From contig DAOWCY010000140.1 in NCBI GenBank assembly GCA_030639305.1, positions 1 through 18,996 of the forward strand: 18,996 bases of DNA, given 5' to 3'. The position numbers were made by a program, and so were the translations under genes. This DNA comes from JAGLQA01 sp023135565. GTDB taxonomy: Bacteria; Acidobacteriota; Aminicenantia; UBA2199. The number at the start of each line of letters is the position of its first letter. Positions within the stretch are counted from its first letter, which is position 1. The notes below the pieces were generated by a model. The model saw only the letters and a program-made list of their open reading frames with translations, ran no database searches and had not been told where the DNA came from. Below are positions 7,920 to 16,099 of this stretch, piece after piece.

Positions 7920-8976
7920 GAATCAGACACTGCTGCTAATAGATGATGAGCAGGATGTAATGGATTCCCTTAAATTATGGTTGGAAGATGAGGGCTATGA
8001 GGTACATACGGCCACATCGAAAGCCAGGGCCCTCGAAGTATTGCAGGAATCTACCATAGGCGTCTGCCTTATCGATTTAAAGATGAAAGATGAGGACGGC
8101 CTGCGCATAAGCCGGGACCTGAAAAAAACAGACGCTCTCCTTAAAATAATTATTCTCACCGGTTACCCGTCTTATGAGTCGGCTATCGATGCCATGAAAA
8201 TGGGGATTTTCGATTATGTGTCCAAGGAACAGGAAAAATCGGAGATACTCGAGAAGATAGAAAATGCCGTAGATGCCCGGCAGAATGAGATTGCTGCCAA
8301 GACGGGCATGCCCGGCAACCGGAAAAACATCATCCTGGTTTGTCAGCATATGATGATCAAGGAAGGTTTTGAGAATTTCTGCCGGGAAGAAACCGGTTAC
8401 AAGCTGCTGCACACTTACGCCACGGTGGACTTTATCAAAAACAGCGATTTTAACAGTCAAGCTGCGTTAGTGCTGCTCTGCACCACCTGCAATCATAAGC
8501 GGCTGCAGCAGTCCCAGAAGATGTTTTCCGATCTGCATATCTTTTTTCCCAATTCCAGGCTGATCTTGATCAACAGCCAATTTTCCGATGATGAAAAAAT
8601 GGAATTGATGATGATGGGCGTTAAGGGCTTTTTACCCAAGAACATATTTAAAGAGAACATGAAAAAAGCTTTTGAAGCTATACTAAACGGTGAAATATGG
8701 GCCAGCCGGAAACTCACCCACAACCTGTTGAATAAGTTGATCCAGAAAACATCGGAACGGCAGTATAAAGAACCGGAAAACTGGTATAAACTCTCCAGGC
8801 GGGAAATTGAAATCCTGCAAGCTATGGCCTCCGGTTTATCCAACTTTGAAATCAGCGAAAAGTTATTCATTAGCGAAAAGACAGTCAAAGCTCACATCAA
8901 TCACGTATTTAAGAAAATGGGCGTCAAATCCCGGACCCAGGCTGTTTTGAAAGCAGTAGAAGCCTTCATCATTTAA
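7912..8976 (+). CDS. Response regulator: receiver, degenerate second receiver, LuxR-type HTH
   Basis: A 354-residue DNA-binding regulator. The first receiver (about 5-120) is intact: D11, D12, phospho-acceptor D55 (LIDLKMKDEDG), T83 and K105. A second region (about 137-265) has the secondary-structure rhythm of a NarL-type receiver (IILVCQHMMIKEGF, then SRLILINSQFSDDE, GVKGFLPKN). Its acceptor strand reads AALVLLCTTC, without Asp, so it should not be phosphorylated. The C-terminal LuxR/GerE helix-turn-helix (about 288-354) has LSRREIEILQAMASGLSN, EKTVKAHINHVFKKMGV. It therefore looks like an NtrC/CheY-type receiver fused ahead of a NarL-like protein whose own receiver has decayed. A good AAGGAGG site lies 8 bases before ATG. 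The adjacent kinase is its expected donor. Targets are unknown. Confidence 0.9.
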   Translation: MVKNQTLLLIDDEQDVMDSLKLWLEDEGYEVHTATSKARALEVLQESTIGVCLIDLKMKDEDGLRISRDLKKTDALLKIIILTGYPSYESAIDAMKMGIFDYVSKEQEKSEILEKIENAVDARQNEIAAKTGMPGNRKNIILVCQHMMIKEGFENFCREETGYKLLHTYATVDFIKNSDFNSQAALVLLCTTCNHKRLQQSQKMFSDLHIFFPNSRLILINSQFSDDEKMELMMMGVKGFLPKNIFKENMKKAFEAILNGEIWASRKLTHNLLNKLIQKTSERQYKEPENWYKLSRREIEILQAMASGLSNFEISEKLFISEKTVKAHINHVFKKMGVKSRTQAVLKAVEAFII

Positions 8977-8994
8977 AATTAAGGTAAAAAACCG

Positions 8995-9020
8995 GTAGGA
9001 GCGAGGGGCCCTCGCCCTAT
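8995..9020. repeat. Short GC palindrome, REP-like
   Basis: GCGAGG-GGC-CCTCGC (9001-9015) is flanked by TAGG and CCTA, so the stem extends with one bulged base (TAGG a GCGAGG ... CCTCGC CCTA). Elements of the form TAGGGGCGA...TCGCCCCTA are widespread intergenic palindromes in bacteria. Located just before the next gene, it may also act on read-through transcripts. Confidence 0.5.
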
Positions 9021-9044
9021 TATGAAGTAGACAAAGGAATGCAT

Positions 9045-10841
9045 ATGAGTCGAAAAAACCAGGAAAAAAAAGACCGTATCGCCCAATGGGTATACGATAC
9101 CCGTTCGATTTTAGGCCGTTTCCATCTATGGCTTGAAGATGTAGAAGTGGAATGGGTCAAAGGTGAACCGGGATCGGATGAACTTACCGGCAACATATCT
9201 TTTCTCGAAGGCGGCATGGAGCGTTTGTTTGCCGTGACAGGCGCGGTAACCGCTTTAGGAACGCAATTGTTCGGCCGTTTCGGTGCCGGCGCCGGCTTAG
9301 ACAAAAAAGGGCTTAACCAGGTCAAAAAAGACGCCGACGCTATCTCCGCCTATGCCATGAGCGAATGCCTCTGGTATCTTTCCCGCCAACTGCCTGAGAA
9401 CCATGCCATCATGGTGTGTTTGGGCGAAGGCCTGATGCCCAAAGCCGGGGAGACCCCGGAAATGGGATCCAACCCCTTATTGGGGTTCGGCCGCGTCTAT
9501 GCCCGGCCCTGCGTAGCCCAAAAGTTGGACAGGATGATACAGCGCCTGGTAAATGACCCCGGTTACGGTTGGGAACCCTTTTACCGGGAAATCAAAGAGT
9601 CCCGCATTACTATCTGGGGAGCCGCTATCGACACTTTAGAAAACACCTCCCGCTTTGCCAAAGGGCGCGACACCGGGCCCATGACCGTGCTTCACCTTTT
9701 CGACCAGCCCTTAAAAATCACCCGGCCCTACGAAGGTTACATCGGCAGCCTGTTCCTGCCCCGCGAAGTGGTAGACACGGCCGCCGACCGGTCGCAGTTG
9801 ATCCATTTCCACACCCCGCGCCGCCTCGTCTTGGAAGTCATCGAGCATACCTACCCCGGTATGCGCAGGGAAAACATCCATGTCTGGACCTTACGCGGCA
9901 AGAGCCGGGAAGACCGCATCGGTAAACTCTGGGCCGAATGGCAGGAGTTGGGAGTGCACTTAGTGGATGACGGTTGGAAACTCCCCGGCGGCACGGCAGC
10001 CTTTACCGAATCCGGCACCTATGCCCCCACTTATAGTGTCGGCACCTGGCAGGATGAAGCAGGAGACAGCCATCTTTTCTTGTGCGACGGTTATGCGGCT
10101 TCCGCGGAAGCCATGCAGGCCGCCAGCCTGTGCCCCCTGCTGAACATAGAAGGCTTTTTGTCGGTATTTACCTCTAATTTCAAACTCCCCTATGACCGCG
10201 AGCATGATGTCATGGCCTTAGACCCCGAAGCCGGTGATTTCCCGGCCCGCTTAAAAGAGCTCGCCGGCCACCGGTTGGAAGTAGATGACGCCCTCATCGA
10301 ACATTACCGGGAGATGATTCGCGACGGCATCGCAGCCGGGATACCGGTAGAAAAACGCTGGATCGGAGCGGATGATTTCTTCCCCGAAAAATCCTGGCAG
10401 GTATTGGCTGTTTCCGGTTATATGAAGCCTGACCCTTACTCAGGCGCCCCCGGAGTAGAGAAAGTAGGAGAGAATCTTTACCGGGTGACAGTCAGGCTGG
10501 CCGGCCCCCGTGGTGATAAGCGGGTGACGCTCACTCTCCGTTTCGATAAATCCCCGGCAGAGAGCAAACTTGTATTTAATCCCCTGCTGAACCGGTTTAT
10601 CGGCGGTGAAGATTACACCACCCGGCCCGTCAAAATATCCGACTCGGGCCGCATCAGGAACGAGCTGCAAACGCTCTGTTCCGAAGCCCTGGAATTTTTC
10701 GGCGAGAAAGGCATCCGCGTCTATTTCGACCGCATCCCCCCGGAAGTGATTCCGCCCGCGCACCGGCAGAAGCTGCGGCAGATTCTCAACTGGTATAAAG
10801 AACATCATCCCATCTGGTTTTCCTGGTTAGAGACCGGGTAG
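9045..10841 (+). CDS. Conserved-looking cytosolic protein of unknown function, 598 residues
   Basis: I do not recognise this family. The protein has no signal peptide; its only hydrophobic stretch is around FAVTGAVTALGTQLFGRFGA. It is rich in Trp, His, Arg and Pro, with compact motifs that suggest a folded enzyme: MVCLGEGLMPKAGETPEMG, PYEGYIGSLFLPREVV, LIHFHTPRRLVLEVIEHTYP, LFLCDGYAASAEAMQAASL, and a C-terminal FGEKGIRVYFDRIPPEV. Base composition is visibly GC-richer than the flanking genes, with C/G-ending codons throughout, as in well-expressed or recently gained genes. The first ATG (9039) abuts AAAGGA with no spacing; ATG 9045 lies 6 bases after it and is chosen. It sits alone between signalling genes, so context offers no clear function. 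Confidence 0.85.
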   Translation: MSRKNQEKKDRIAQWVYDTRSILGRFHLWLEDVEVEWVKGEPGSDELTGNISFLEGGMERLFAVTGAVTALGTQLFGRFGAGAGLDKKGLNQVKKDADAISAYAMSECLWYLSRQLPENHAIMVCLGEGLMPKAGETPEMGSNPLLGFGRVYARPCVAQKLDRMIQRLVNDPGYGWEPFYREIKESRITIWGAAIDTLENTSRFAKGRDTGPMTVLHLFDQPLKITRPYEGYIGSLFLPREVVDTAADRSQLIHFHTPRRLVLEVIEHTYPGMRRENIHVWTLRGKSREDRIGKLWAEWQELGVHLVDDGWKLPGGTAAFTESGTYAPTYSVGTWQDEAGDSHLFLCDGYAASAEAMQAASLCPLLNIEGFLSVFTSNFKLPYDREHDVMALDPEAGDFPARLKELAGHRLEVDDALIEHYREMIRDGIAAGIPVEKRWIGADDFFPEKSWQVLAVSGYMKPDPYSGAPGVEKVGENLYRVTVRLAGPRGDKRVTLTLRFDKSPAESKLVFNPLLNRFIGGEDYTTRPVKISDSGRIRNELQTLCSEALEFFGEKGIRVYFDRIPPEVIPPAHRQKLRQILNWYKEHHPIWFSWLETG

Positions 10842-10843
10842 TC

Positions 10844-10859
10844 GCAGCAGTAAAGCTGC
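10844..10859. repeat. Small hairpin after the unknown gene
   Basis: GCAGC-AGTAAA-GCTGC follows the stop codon directly. Five base pairs without a T-run make a weak terminator candidate at best. Confidence 0.25.
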
Positions 10860-10949
10860 CTATGTTTTGCAGACGCACGGTTTTGCGCCGCTGCGGAACC
10901 GGGACGAAAAATTAATAGATTCACGGGGCGCAATATGAATAGAACTGTA

Positions 10950-10971
10950 GAGATGTAAATTTTTACGTCTC
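10950..10971. repeat. Palindrome GAGATGTAA / TTACGTCTC, REP-like
   Basis: A near-perfect inverted repeat of 9-10 bp (one T-G pair) lies in the gap before the hybrid kinase, within the string TGTAGAGATG...CGTCTC. Palindromes of the type TAGAGACG...CGTCTCTA are frequent dispersed intergenic elements. This copy has one arm slightly decayed. Confidence 0.55.
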
Positions 10972-11015
10972 AAAGCCTGTTTGTCCTGCCGCCTATTTAG
11001 TTGTGGAGGTGCAAA

Positions 11016-13331
11016 ATTTCGACGCAAGAAGAATTAAAAAAAGATAAAAGCAGCGGCAGCAGCGACCGGGAAGCCTTTTTAACATCCATTATCGAAGCCT
11101 TAAACCACCCCTTTTATGTGATCGACACCGCTGATTACAGGGTATTGACAGCCAATTCTTTTTCCAGGCTGAAGGTAGGCTCTTATTGTTATAAAGAAAG
11201 ACACGGATTCGACTCCCCCTGCCACCTGCACGACATAGAGTGCCCCGTGGATATAGTCAAAAAAACCAAAAAGCCCGTCACACTGGAACACACACACCGA
11301 AAAAAAGACGGCAGCCTCCGGCACGAACAGGTTCACACCTATCCCATTTTAGACGACCAGGGGAATGTCGCCCGCCTGATCGTATATATTCTCGACGTCA
11401 CTGAGCAGAAAGAATTTTTCGCGGAAGCCAACCGCCTGGCCAACGTGGTGCGGCAGGCCACGGACAGTATCGTTATAACCGACGTAGACGGCTGCATCAC
11501 CTATGTTAACCCGGCCTTTGAGAAACTCACCGGTTACACCTTTGCGGAAGTAAAAGGGGAAAATCCCCGGATATTGAGATCGGATAAAGCCAACTATCCC
11601 GAAGAATATTACAAAGAATTATGGCAGGCTATCACAACGGGCAAAACCTGGAAAGGGGAGTTTCTCAACAAAAAAAAGAACGGTGAAAACTTTATCGAGG
11701 AAGCCTCGATTTTTCCCGTCCGGGATCAGCGCAGCGGGGAAATAACCGCTTTCGGAGCCGTTAAAAAAGACATCACCCTGGAACGCGAATTAGAACAAAA
11801 ATTGTTGACATCCTACCGGGAAGTGGTTTCCCTAAAAGAGAAAGCAGAATCCGCCAACCGCCTGAAATCGCAATTCCTGGCCAACATGTCCCATGACATC
11901 AGGACTCCCCTGCATGGCGTTCTCGGCTATGCGGACCTGCTGTTAAAGCAGGCCGGTCTCCCCGGCTCTTCCAGGGAGTACGTAGACAAAATCATCAAAT
12001 CGGGAGAAGGGCTTTTAAAGCTGTTGAACGACATCCTCGATTTTTCTAAGATCGAAGCCGGTCAGTTGGATATTTTCCCGCAGACTTTCCCCTTAAAAGA
12101 GATAACCGGGCATATAAAGACCCTCTTTGAACTGCAATTTCAACAAAAAAAATTAGCCTTCGAGATAAAAATCGACAGCCGGGCGCCCTTAAACATTCAC
12201 AATGATAAATGGCGTATCCAGCAGGTGTTAGTCAACCTGCTCGCCAATGCCTTAAAATTTACCGACACGGGAAAAATCTCCCTGGTAGTAGATTACAGCC
12301 GGGAAGACGATTTTCTCCTTTTCCGCGTCAAAGACAGCGGCGCCGGTATCGAGCCTGAGGACCTGCACCGGGTATTTAATCCGGTCAGCCAGGTGCAGCC
12401 CGGCAGCGGCGCCGGGGAAAAAGGCGCCGGCTTAGGATTAGCCATCTGCAAGAACCTCTCCAGCCTGCTGGGCGGGAGCATCGAGGTGAAATCGGAACCT
12501 AATGAGGGATCGGAGTTTACCGTCGCCATCCCGGCCGATTCCGGCAGGATCGAGGCAGGGGAAAGCCCGGACGTATCTGAGAAAAATGAGGTTCCTATGG
12601 ATGACAGTTGGAAAGACAAGAAGATACTGCTTGTTGAGGACAACGAAGTGAATTTGGAGTTGATGTGTGATCAATTCAGAGCCACCGGTTTTGACTCGCT
12701 GCTGCTGGCCCGCAACGGCAGGGAAGCGGTAGACATAGCTTTGGAGCACAGCCCCGACCTGATCTTGATGGACATCCAGATGCCGGTAATGAACGGCAGG
12801 GAAGCCATCGAAGAACTGCGGAAAAAAGGGTATAAACGTCCCATTATCGCCCTGACTGCTTATTCTATGCGCGAGGAGATAGAGAAGTGTCTATCCGCCG
12901 GCGCCACTACTTATATGACCAAACCTATAAATTTCAACGATTTTTTTAATCAAATCCCTAAACTCTTCACTCTAAAAGCTGCAGGCAGCGGGAGCATTAA
13001 AATGAGTGCTAACAAAATCACCGGATCCGTTTCTCCGCGGGTAAGGGAAATATTTATCAAAGACGTAAAGGAAAAAGTAGCCACAATGGAAGCAGCGCTG
13101 GCAAAAGAGGACATGGAAGCGGATGCTGATGTATTAAAGCGGATCGTTCATACTTTTAAGGGTAATGCCCGGTATTTAGGTCTAATGAATCTCGAATCCG
13201 TGGCTATAGACCTCGATCCCCTGTTAAAGGCTGCTGATTCTATGACGCGGCTCAGGGACGAACTCCAGGATTTTGTCGTCCTGCTCAAAGACATCCTCGA
13301 AGTCAACCCTGCTGAGCAGGGAACCGGTTAG
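11016..13331 (+). CDS. Hybrid sensor histidine kinase PAS-PAS-HisKA-HATPase-REC-HPt
   Basis: A soluble tripartite phosphorelay protein. Numbering here counts from the TTG at 11001. PAS-1 (about 25-135) carries a Cys/His cluster (C63, H68, C74, H75, H77, C81). PAS-2 (about 145-262) has VNPAFEKLTGYT. HisKA has the H-box FLANMSHDIRTPLHG (H298). The ATPase domain has NLLANALKF, DSGAGI and GAGLGLAIC. The receiver (540-655) has E546, D547, D591 (LILMDIQMP), T619 and K641. The HPt domain has H717 in HTFKGNARYLG. No membrane segment is present. The only in-frame standard start, TTG 11001, lies before the Shine-Dalgarno site GGAGGT (11005-11010). An ATT at 11016 follows that site by 5 bases and is the likely true start, giving about 771 residues. 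The output partner is not in the window. Confidence 0.9.
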   Translation: MSTQEELKKDKSSGSSDREAFLTSIIEALNHPFYVIDTADYRVLTANSFSRLKVGSYCYKERHGFDSPCHLHDIECPVDIVKKTKKPVTLEHTHRKKDGSLRHEQVHTYPILDDQGNVARLIVYILDVTEQKEFFAEANRLANVVRQATDSIVITDVDGCITYVNPAFEKLTGYTFAEVKGENPRILRSDKANYPEEYYKELWQAITTGKTWKGEFLNKKKNGENFIEEASIFPVRDQRSGEITAFGAVKKDITLERELEQKLLTSYREVVSLKEKAESANRLKSQFLANMSHDIRTPLHGVLGYADLLLKQAGLPGSSREYVDKIIKSGEGLLKLLNDILDFSKIEAGQLDIFPQTFPLKEITGHIKTLFELQFQQKKLAFEIKIDSRAPLNIHNDKWRIQQVLVNLLANALKFTDTGKISLVVDYSREDDFLLFRVKDSGAGIEPEDLHRVFNPVSQVQPGSGAGEKGAGLGLAICKNLSSLLGGSIEVKSEPNEGSEFTVAIPADSGRIEAGESPDVSEKNEVPMDDSWKDKKILLVEDNEVNLELMCDQFRATGFDSLLLARNGREAVDIALEHSPDLILMDIQMPVMNGREAIEELRKKGYKRPIIALTAYSMREEIEKCLSAGATTYMTKPINFNDFFNQIPKLFTLKAAGSGSIKMSANKITGSVSPRVREIFIKDVKEKVATMEAALAKEDMEADADVLKRIVHTFKGNARYLGLMNLESVAIDLDPLLKAADSMTRLRDELQDFVVLLKDILEVNPAEQGTG

Positions 13332-13340
13332 AAACACAAT

Positions 13341-13353
13341 GGGGTCAAGTCTT
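13341..13353 (+). repeat. Half-site of the GGGGTCA[AG]GTCTT element
   Basis: GGGGTCAAGTCTT matches 12 of 13 bases of the left arm of the large palindrome at 18032-18091, and ACAAT stands before both. It looks like a partial copy of the same REP-type repeat. Confidence 0.45.
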
Positions 13354-13363
13354 CCCCCCGGTC

Positions 13364-13388
13364 CCCCTTGCATAAAGGAAGCAAGGGG
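13364..13388. terminator. Hairpin between convergent genes
   Basis: CCCCTTGC (13364-13371) and GCAAGGGG (13381-13388) form an 8-bp stem with a 9-base loop. It lies between the plus-strand hybrid kinase and the minus-strand propeller gene. Neither side has a clean T-run, so intrinsic termination is only possible, not shown. Confidence 0.4.
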
Positions 13389-13443
13389 AAGAAATGCGGG
13401 AGTTTTTCACCGGGAATGAAAAAAAAGAGGGACAGGGGGCAGG

Positions 13444-14475
13444 TTAATTCTTTCCCTTAAGGCCCCGGCTCATCTTAAAACGGAACACTTTCGGTTCATT
13501 TAGAGGCTCTATGATGTATAGATTGTCCTGGTGATCAATATCTATATATTGCAACTCATCTCCCGGTTTTATCCCTGAATAGAAATATCCCAGGTGATTT
13601 CCTCTCGAATTAAATATATCGATTATCAAACCATTCTCTTTGGCTCGACTGCCCCAGATCGTATAAATGTTGTTTTTGCTATCCACCGCTATGTCCCAGG
13701 TTATTATATCACCTTTTACTTCAAGCCAATTGGGCTTACGCAGAATATGAGGCGGCGTAGGTATATAAGGCAGTTCCCTGGCCCAACTCACAACTAACTT
13801 TCCATCGGGTGAATAACACTGGACTTTGTATTCCCACATAAAGGTGACATAAATATTATCATTGTTATCTATACAAAAGTGTATGGAATTTTTTGTTCTT
13901 CTTAAAGATGGATTCTTTTCGCTTTCGTCGGCTTTTACAAAAGAGTTTACCAATTTTCCATCCGTGGTAAACCGATGAAGCAAAAAATCTTTACCGCCTT
14001 CTAAAAACGATATATATATATAACCTTTTGAATCTAACGCAACCTTGAGTGGAGAACCGCCCTCAACTTTAAATTCAGTTAAAAAATTACCTTCCTGGGA
14101 ATAGATCATAATCCTTCGTTTTCTTTGATCTACAATATAAAGCTTTCCCCGGTCATCAACATCAAGACTAACAATACGAAGAAATTCGCCGGGTCCCTGC
14201 CCCTGTCGGTTCAATTCCCATAAAAAATTTCCCCACTTATCGAATTTACGCACGAGACCCTGATTAGTGTCAAGGACATATATGTTACCTTGCTTGTCGA
14301 TGGTAATATCGAGTATAAATTTAAAAATCTGTTTTAAGTCTTCTTCGCCGCGCCCTATAGTTAAATTTTCGTGAAGCTTTATATTGTAGGGCTTATCCTT
14401 TTTTTTAATCGTACACTGCATAGTCATCATCAATGCAATGATAAAAGCAACTATTCTCATAAAATTTTTATTCAT
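13444..14475 (-). CDS. Six-bladed beta-propeller (NHL-like) lipoprotein, cassette A
   Basis: A 343-residue exported protein. An N-terminal hydrophobic segment (about 6-20) ends at C21 after MTMQ, an atypical lipobox. The mature part repeats a blade motif of the form D-x-x-G-N-I-Y-V-x-D followed by a hydrophobic-x-x-F-x-x-x-G: DKQGNIYVLD, DDRGKLYIVD, DSKGYIYISF, DNNDNIYVTF, DSKNNIYTIW, DHQDNLYIIE. This gives about six blades. Such propellers bind ligands or proteins and are often found beside radical SAM peptide maturases in Bacteroidota-like genomes; their task is unknown. The gene overlaps the maturase gene by 8 bases and so is co-translated with it. It is the full-length counterpart of the truncated gene at 16083. 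A role in sensing, sequestering or handling the modified peptide outside the inner membrane is inference. Confidence 0.85.
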   Translation of the reverse strand: MNKNFMRIVAFIIALMMTMQCTIKKKDKPYNIKLHENLTIGRGEEDLKQIFKFILDITIDKQGNIYVLDTNQGLVRKFDKWGNFLWELNRQGQGPGEFLRIVSLDVDDRGKLYIVDQRKRRIMIYSQEGNFLTEFKVEGGSPLKVALDSKGYIYISFLEGGKDFLLHRFTTDGKLVNSFVKADESEKNPSLRRTKNSIHFCIDNNDNIYVTFMWEYKVQCYSPDGKLVVSWARELPYIPTPPHILRKPNWLEVKGDIITWDIAVDSKNNIYTIWGSRAKENGLIIDIFNSRGNHLGYFYSGIKPGDELQYIDIDHQDNLYIIEPLNEPKVFRFKMSRGLKGKN

Positions 14476-15808
14476 GTTTTCTCCCTTTAGCCTGGAACGT
14501 ATGTTTATAAGCTAGGAGTGCCAACATGTCCTGTAGGTGATAACGCCAATAAGTGCAATTTTTTTTACCTCTCGTTGCCGATAACACACAGCCGCCATTG
14601 CATAGTGTGAGAAATTGGCAGTCCCTGCATTCTTTGTCCTCTTTGGGGTCCCAGTTAATCCATTTAGCATGCATTTTATTGATTATTTCCGGTTTCGATA
14701 CGTGGAATATGGCCTCTTCTTTATTTCCGAGTGTTTCCCAACATTTATAGACGTAACCTTCCGGATCGATTGCATATGTATTAACATTAACTGCACCGCA
14801 GGGCAGAATCATTCGTGATGGATATGCACCTATGACCGCTGTGTTTTCATCCATTATGGAATTTTTTATAATAGATAGTTTCTTCTCGAAATATTCTTTA
14901 GAATCGAAAAGTAATTTCATTTGTTCTGGGGGGAAGTCCAGATTGCAGTCGGAGACTCTACCCAAGTAAACATTCAAATTTTTAGCCGAGTGATTATCTT
15001 TTAAATAATTCAGGAAAGGCTCGATATGGTCGCTGTTCTGTTTGTCAATGTTGATCCTGATCGAAATTTTCATAAACGATTTTGCATATTCTATATTTTC
15101 CATGATAATGTCGAATGAGGAACCTTTTTCGATATCGAAACGCCGCAGGTCGTGAACGTTCTTAGTCCCGTCAATAGTAATTTGAACATGTTCAGTTTTC
15201 AATTCTACCAGTCGATCTACGGTAGTTTTATCCAGAAAATAACCGTTTGTGATTATATTGCTTTGGTAACCACACTGTTTTTTCACACACAAATCGATTA
15301 ATAGCCCGGATAATCTATAAATCGTATCTGCTGCCAGCAGTGGTTCACCCCCGTACCACGTGACGTTTAAATCTCGTTTTTCTTTTAAAAAACGATCAGT
15401 AAATTGGATGATATATTGCTCTGTATTTCGATTCATATATGTTTTAGTGCTGCAATTCATCTTTTTTTCGTAACAGTAATAGCAATTAAAATTGCAATCC
15501 ATGGTAGATGCAATGGTTAAGCTCAATGTATCGTCCGAATACTTTTTTTTGTTATAACCGAATGATATCAGGTCAATTTCGTCTAGAGCGTCATCATCAT
15601 AGATAAATCCACCTCTTTTCAACGCTTGATAAACGGCCTTTTTTCGATTTGGATTTAATCCTGACTTAGTCTCTTCTCCCTTTTCGATTAGTAAATATTC
15701 ATTGAAATGCTCATCATCTATTTTAGCTAAAGATCCAGTTACCGCATTATAAGCGATCCGTTCCCCTTCCCTTGTGAAGGCGAAAAAATTATACTTAGAA
15801 TTCTTCAT
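14468..15808 (-). CDS. Radical SAM/SPASM peptide maturase, cassette A
   Basis: A 446-residue enzyme expected to modify a ribosomal peptide using S-adenosylmethionine and iron-sulfur clusters. The N-terminal 90 residues (YNFFAFTREGERIAYNAVTG) form a region typical of peptide maturases of this class and may bind the leader. The radical SAM motif is C-x3-C-x2-C in DCNFNCYYCYE (C105, C109, C112), with the SAM-contact motif YGGEPLL (151-157) and ITNGY. The SPASM domain has the seven-Cys pattern: C336, C355, then CRDCQFLTLCNGGC (393-406) and C417, enough for two auxiliary clusters. The peptide gene at 15891-16037 ends 82 bases upstream, and the propeller gene overlaps the 3' end. A near-identical layout and clear sequence similarity tie it to the maturase at 16369. 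Ribosome-binding signal is weak (GGAAA). The likely chemistry, a thioether or C-C link at Cys, is inference. Confidence 0.92.
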   Translation of the reverse strand: MKNSKYNFFAFTREGERIAYNAVTGSLAKIDDEHFNEYLLIEKGEETKSGLNPNRKKAVYQALKRGGFIYDDDALDEIDLISFGYNKKKYSDDTLSLTIASTMDCNFNCYYCYEKKMNCSTKTYMNRNTEQYIIQFTDRFLKEKRDLNVTWYGGEPLLAADTIYRLSGLLIDLCVKKQCGYQSNIITNGYFLDKTTVDRLVELKTEHVQITIDGTKNVHDLRRFDIEKGSSFDIIMENIEYAKSFMKISIRINIDKQNSDHIEPFLNYLKDNHSAKNLNVYLGRVSDCNLDFPPEQMKLLFDSKEYFEKKLSIIKNSIMDENTAVIGAYPSRMILPCGAVNVNTYAIDPEGYVYKCWETLGNKEEAIFHVSKPEIINKMHAKWINWDPKEDKECRDCQFLTLCNGGCVLSATRGKKNCTYWRYHLQDMLALLAYKHTFQAKGRKHE

Positions 15809-15890
15809 TTTCCAGATAGTTAATCTAAAATTTCAGCAACCAGCACATCATGATTTCGTTTCTGGGAGCCATAATTGGGATGACGGTCAC

Positions 15891-16037
15891 TTACTCGGGG
15901 ACAGCTGGGCTATAGGAAAAACTCGAACAAGCTAACCCTCTGCAAGGTGCACCACATCTTATTGTCAGACTAACACAAGTAAATTGGGTGCTGAATAAAT
16001 TCTCCAAAAAATCTGTCGGCTCTATGATATACTCCAT
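15891..16037 (-). CDS. Cys-rich RiPP precursor candidate, cassette A (48 residues)
   Basis: A small gene read directly from the minus strand. It starts at ATG 16037 behind a strong AAAGGAGG site (9 bases upstream) and ends at TAA 15891. The peptide begins MEYIIEPTDF and ends CRGLACSSFSYSPAVPE; cysteines are C21, C28, C32 and C37. It aligns with the 50-residue peptide of cassette B: shared M-[DE]-Y-[IL]-[IV]-E-P-x-D-F at the N terminus, CVxLT from position 21, and C-x3-C-x4-C-S in the core, with the same GLxCS. Each stands just before a SPASM maturase and behind its own promoter. This makes a leader-plus-core precursor likely. There is no GG or lipobox, so the protease and exporter are unclear. 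I know of no named family for it. Confidence 0.82.
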   Translation of the reverse strand: MEYIIEPTDFLENLFSTQFTCVSLTIRCGAPCRGLACSSFSYSPAVPE

Positions 16038-16071
16038 GTTACTTGCCTCCTTTTAGTAATTTATGAAATAT

Positions 16072-16099
16072 ATTGTATCACACTATTTTTTTTTGTCAA
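16072..16099 (-). promoter_or_regulatory. Promoter of cassette A
   Basis: On the minus strand TTGACA (16099-16094) is followed after 16 bases by TACAAT (16077-16072), about 35 bases before the peptide ATG. The -35 box lies inside the last codons of the truncated propeller gene, as if the propeller had been cut and joined to this promoter region. Confidence 0.65.

Noticed and set aside
9569..10808. Several open frames of 80-120 codons in other frames and on the other strand
   Set aside because: They are by-products of the GC-rich codon use of the 598-residue gene; their products are Arg/Pro/His-rich and have no start signals.
15809..15890. Search for a hairpin like that of cassette B between peptide and maturase of cassette A
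   Set aside because: Only a short ATCATGAT palindrome and weak pairings are seen, so no regulatory structure is claimed.
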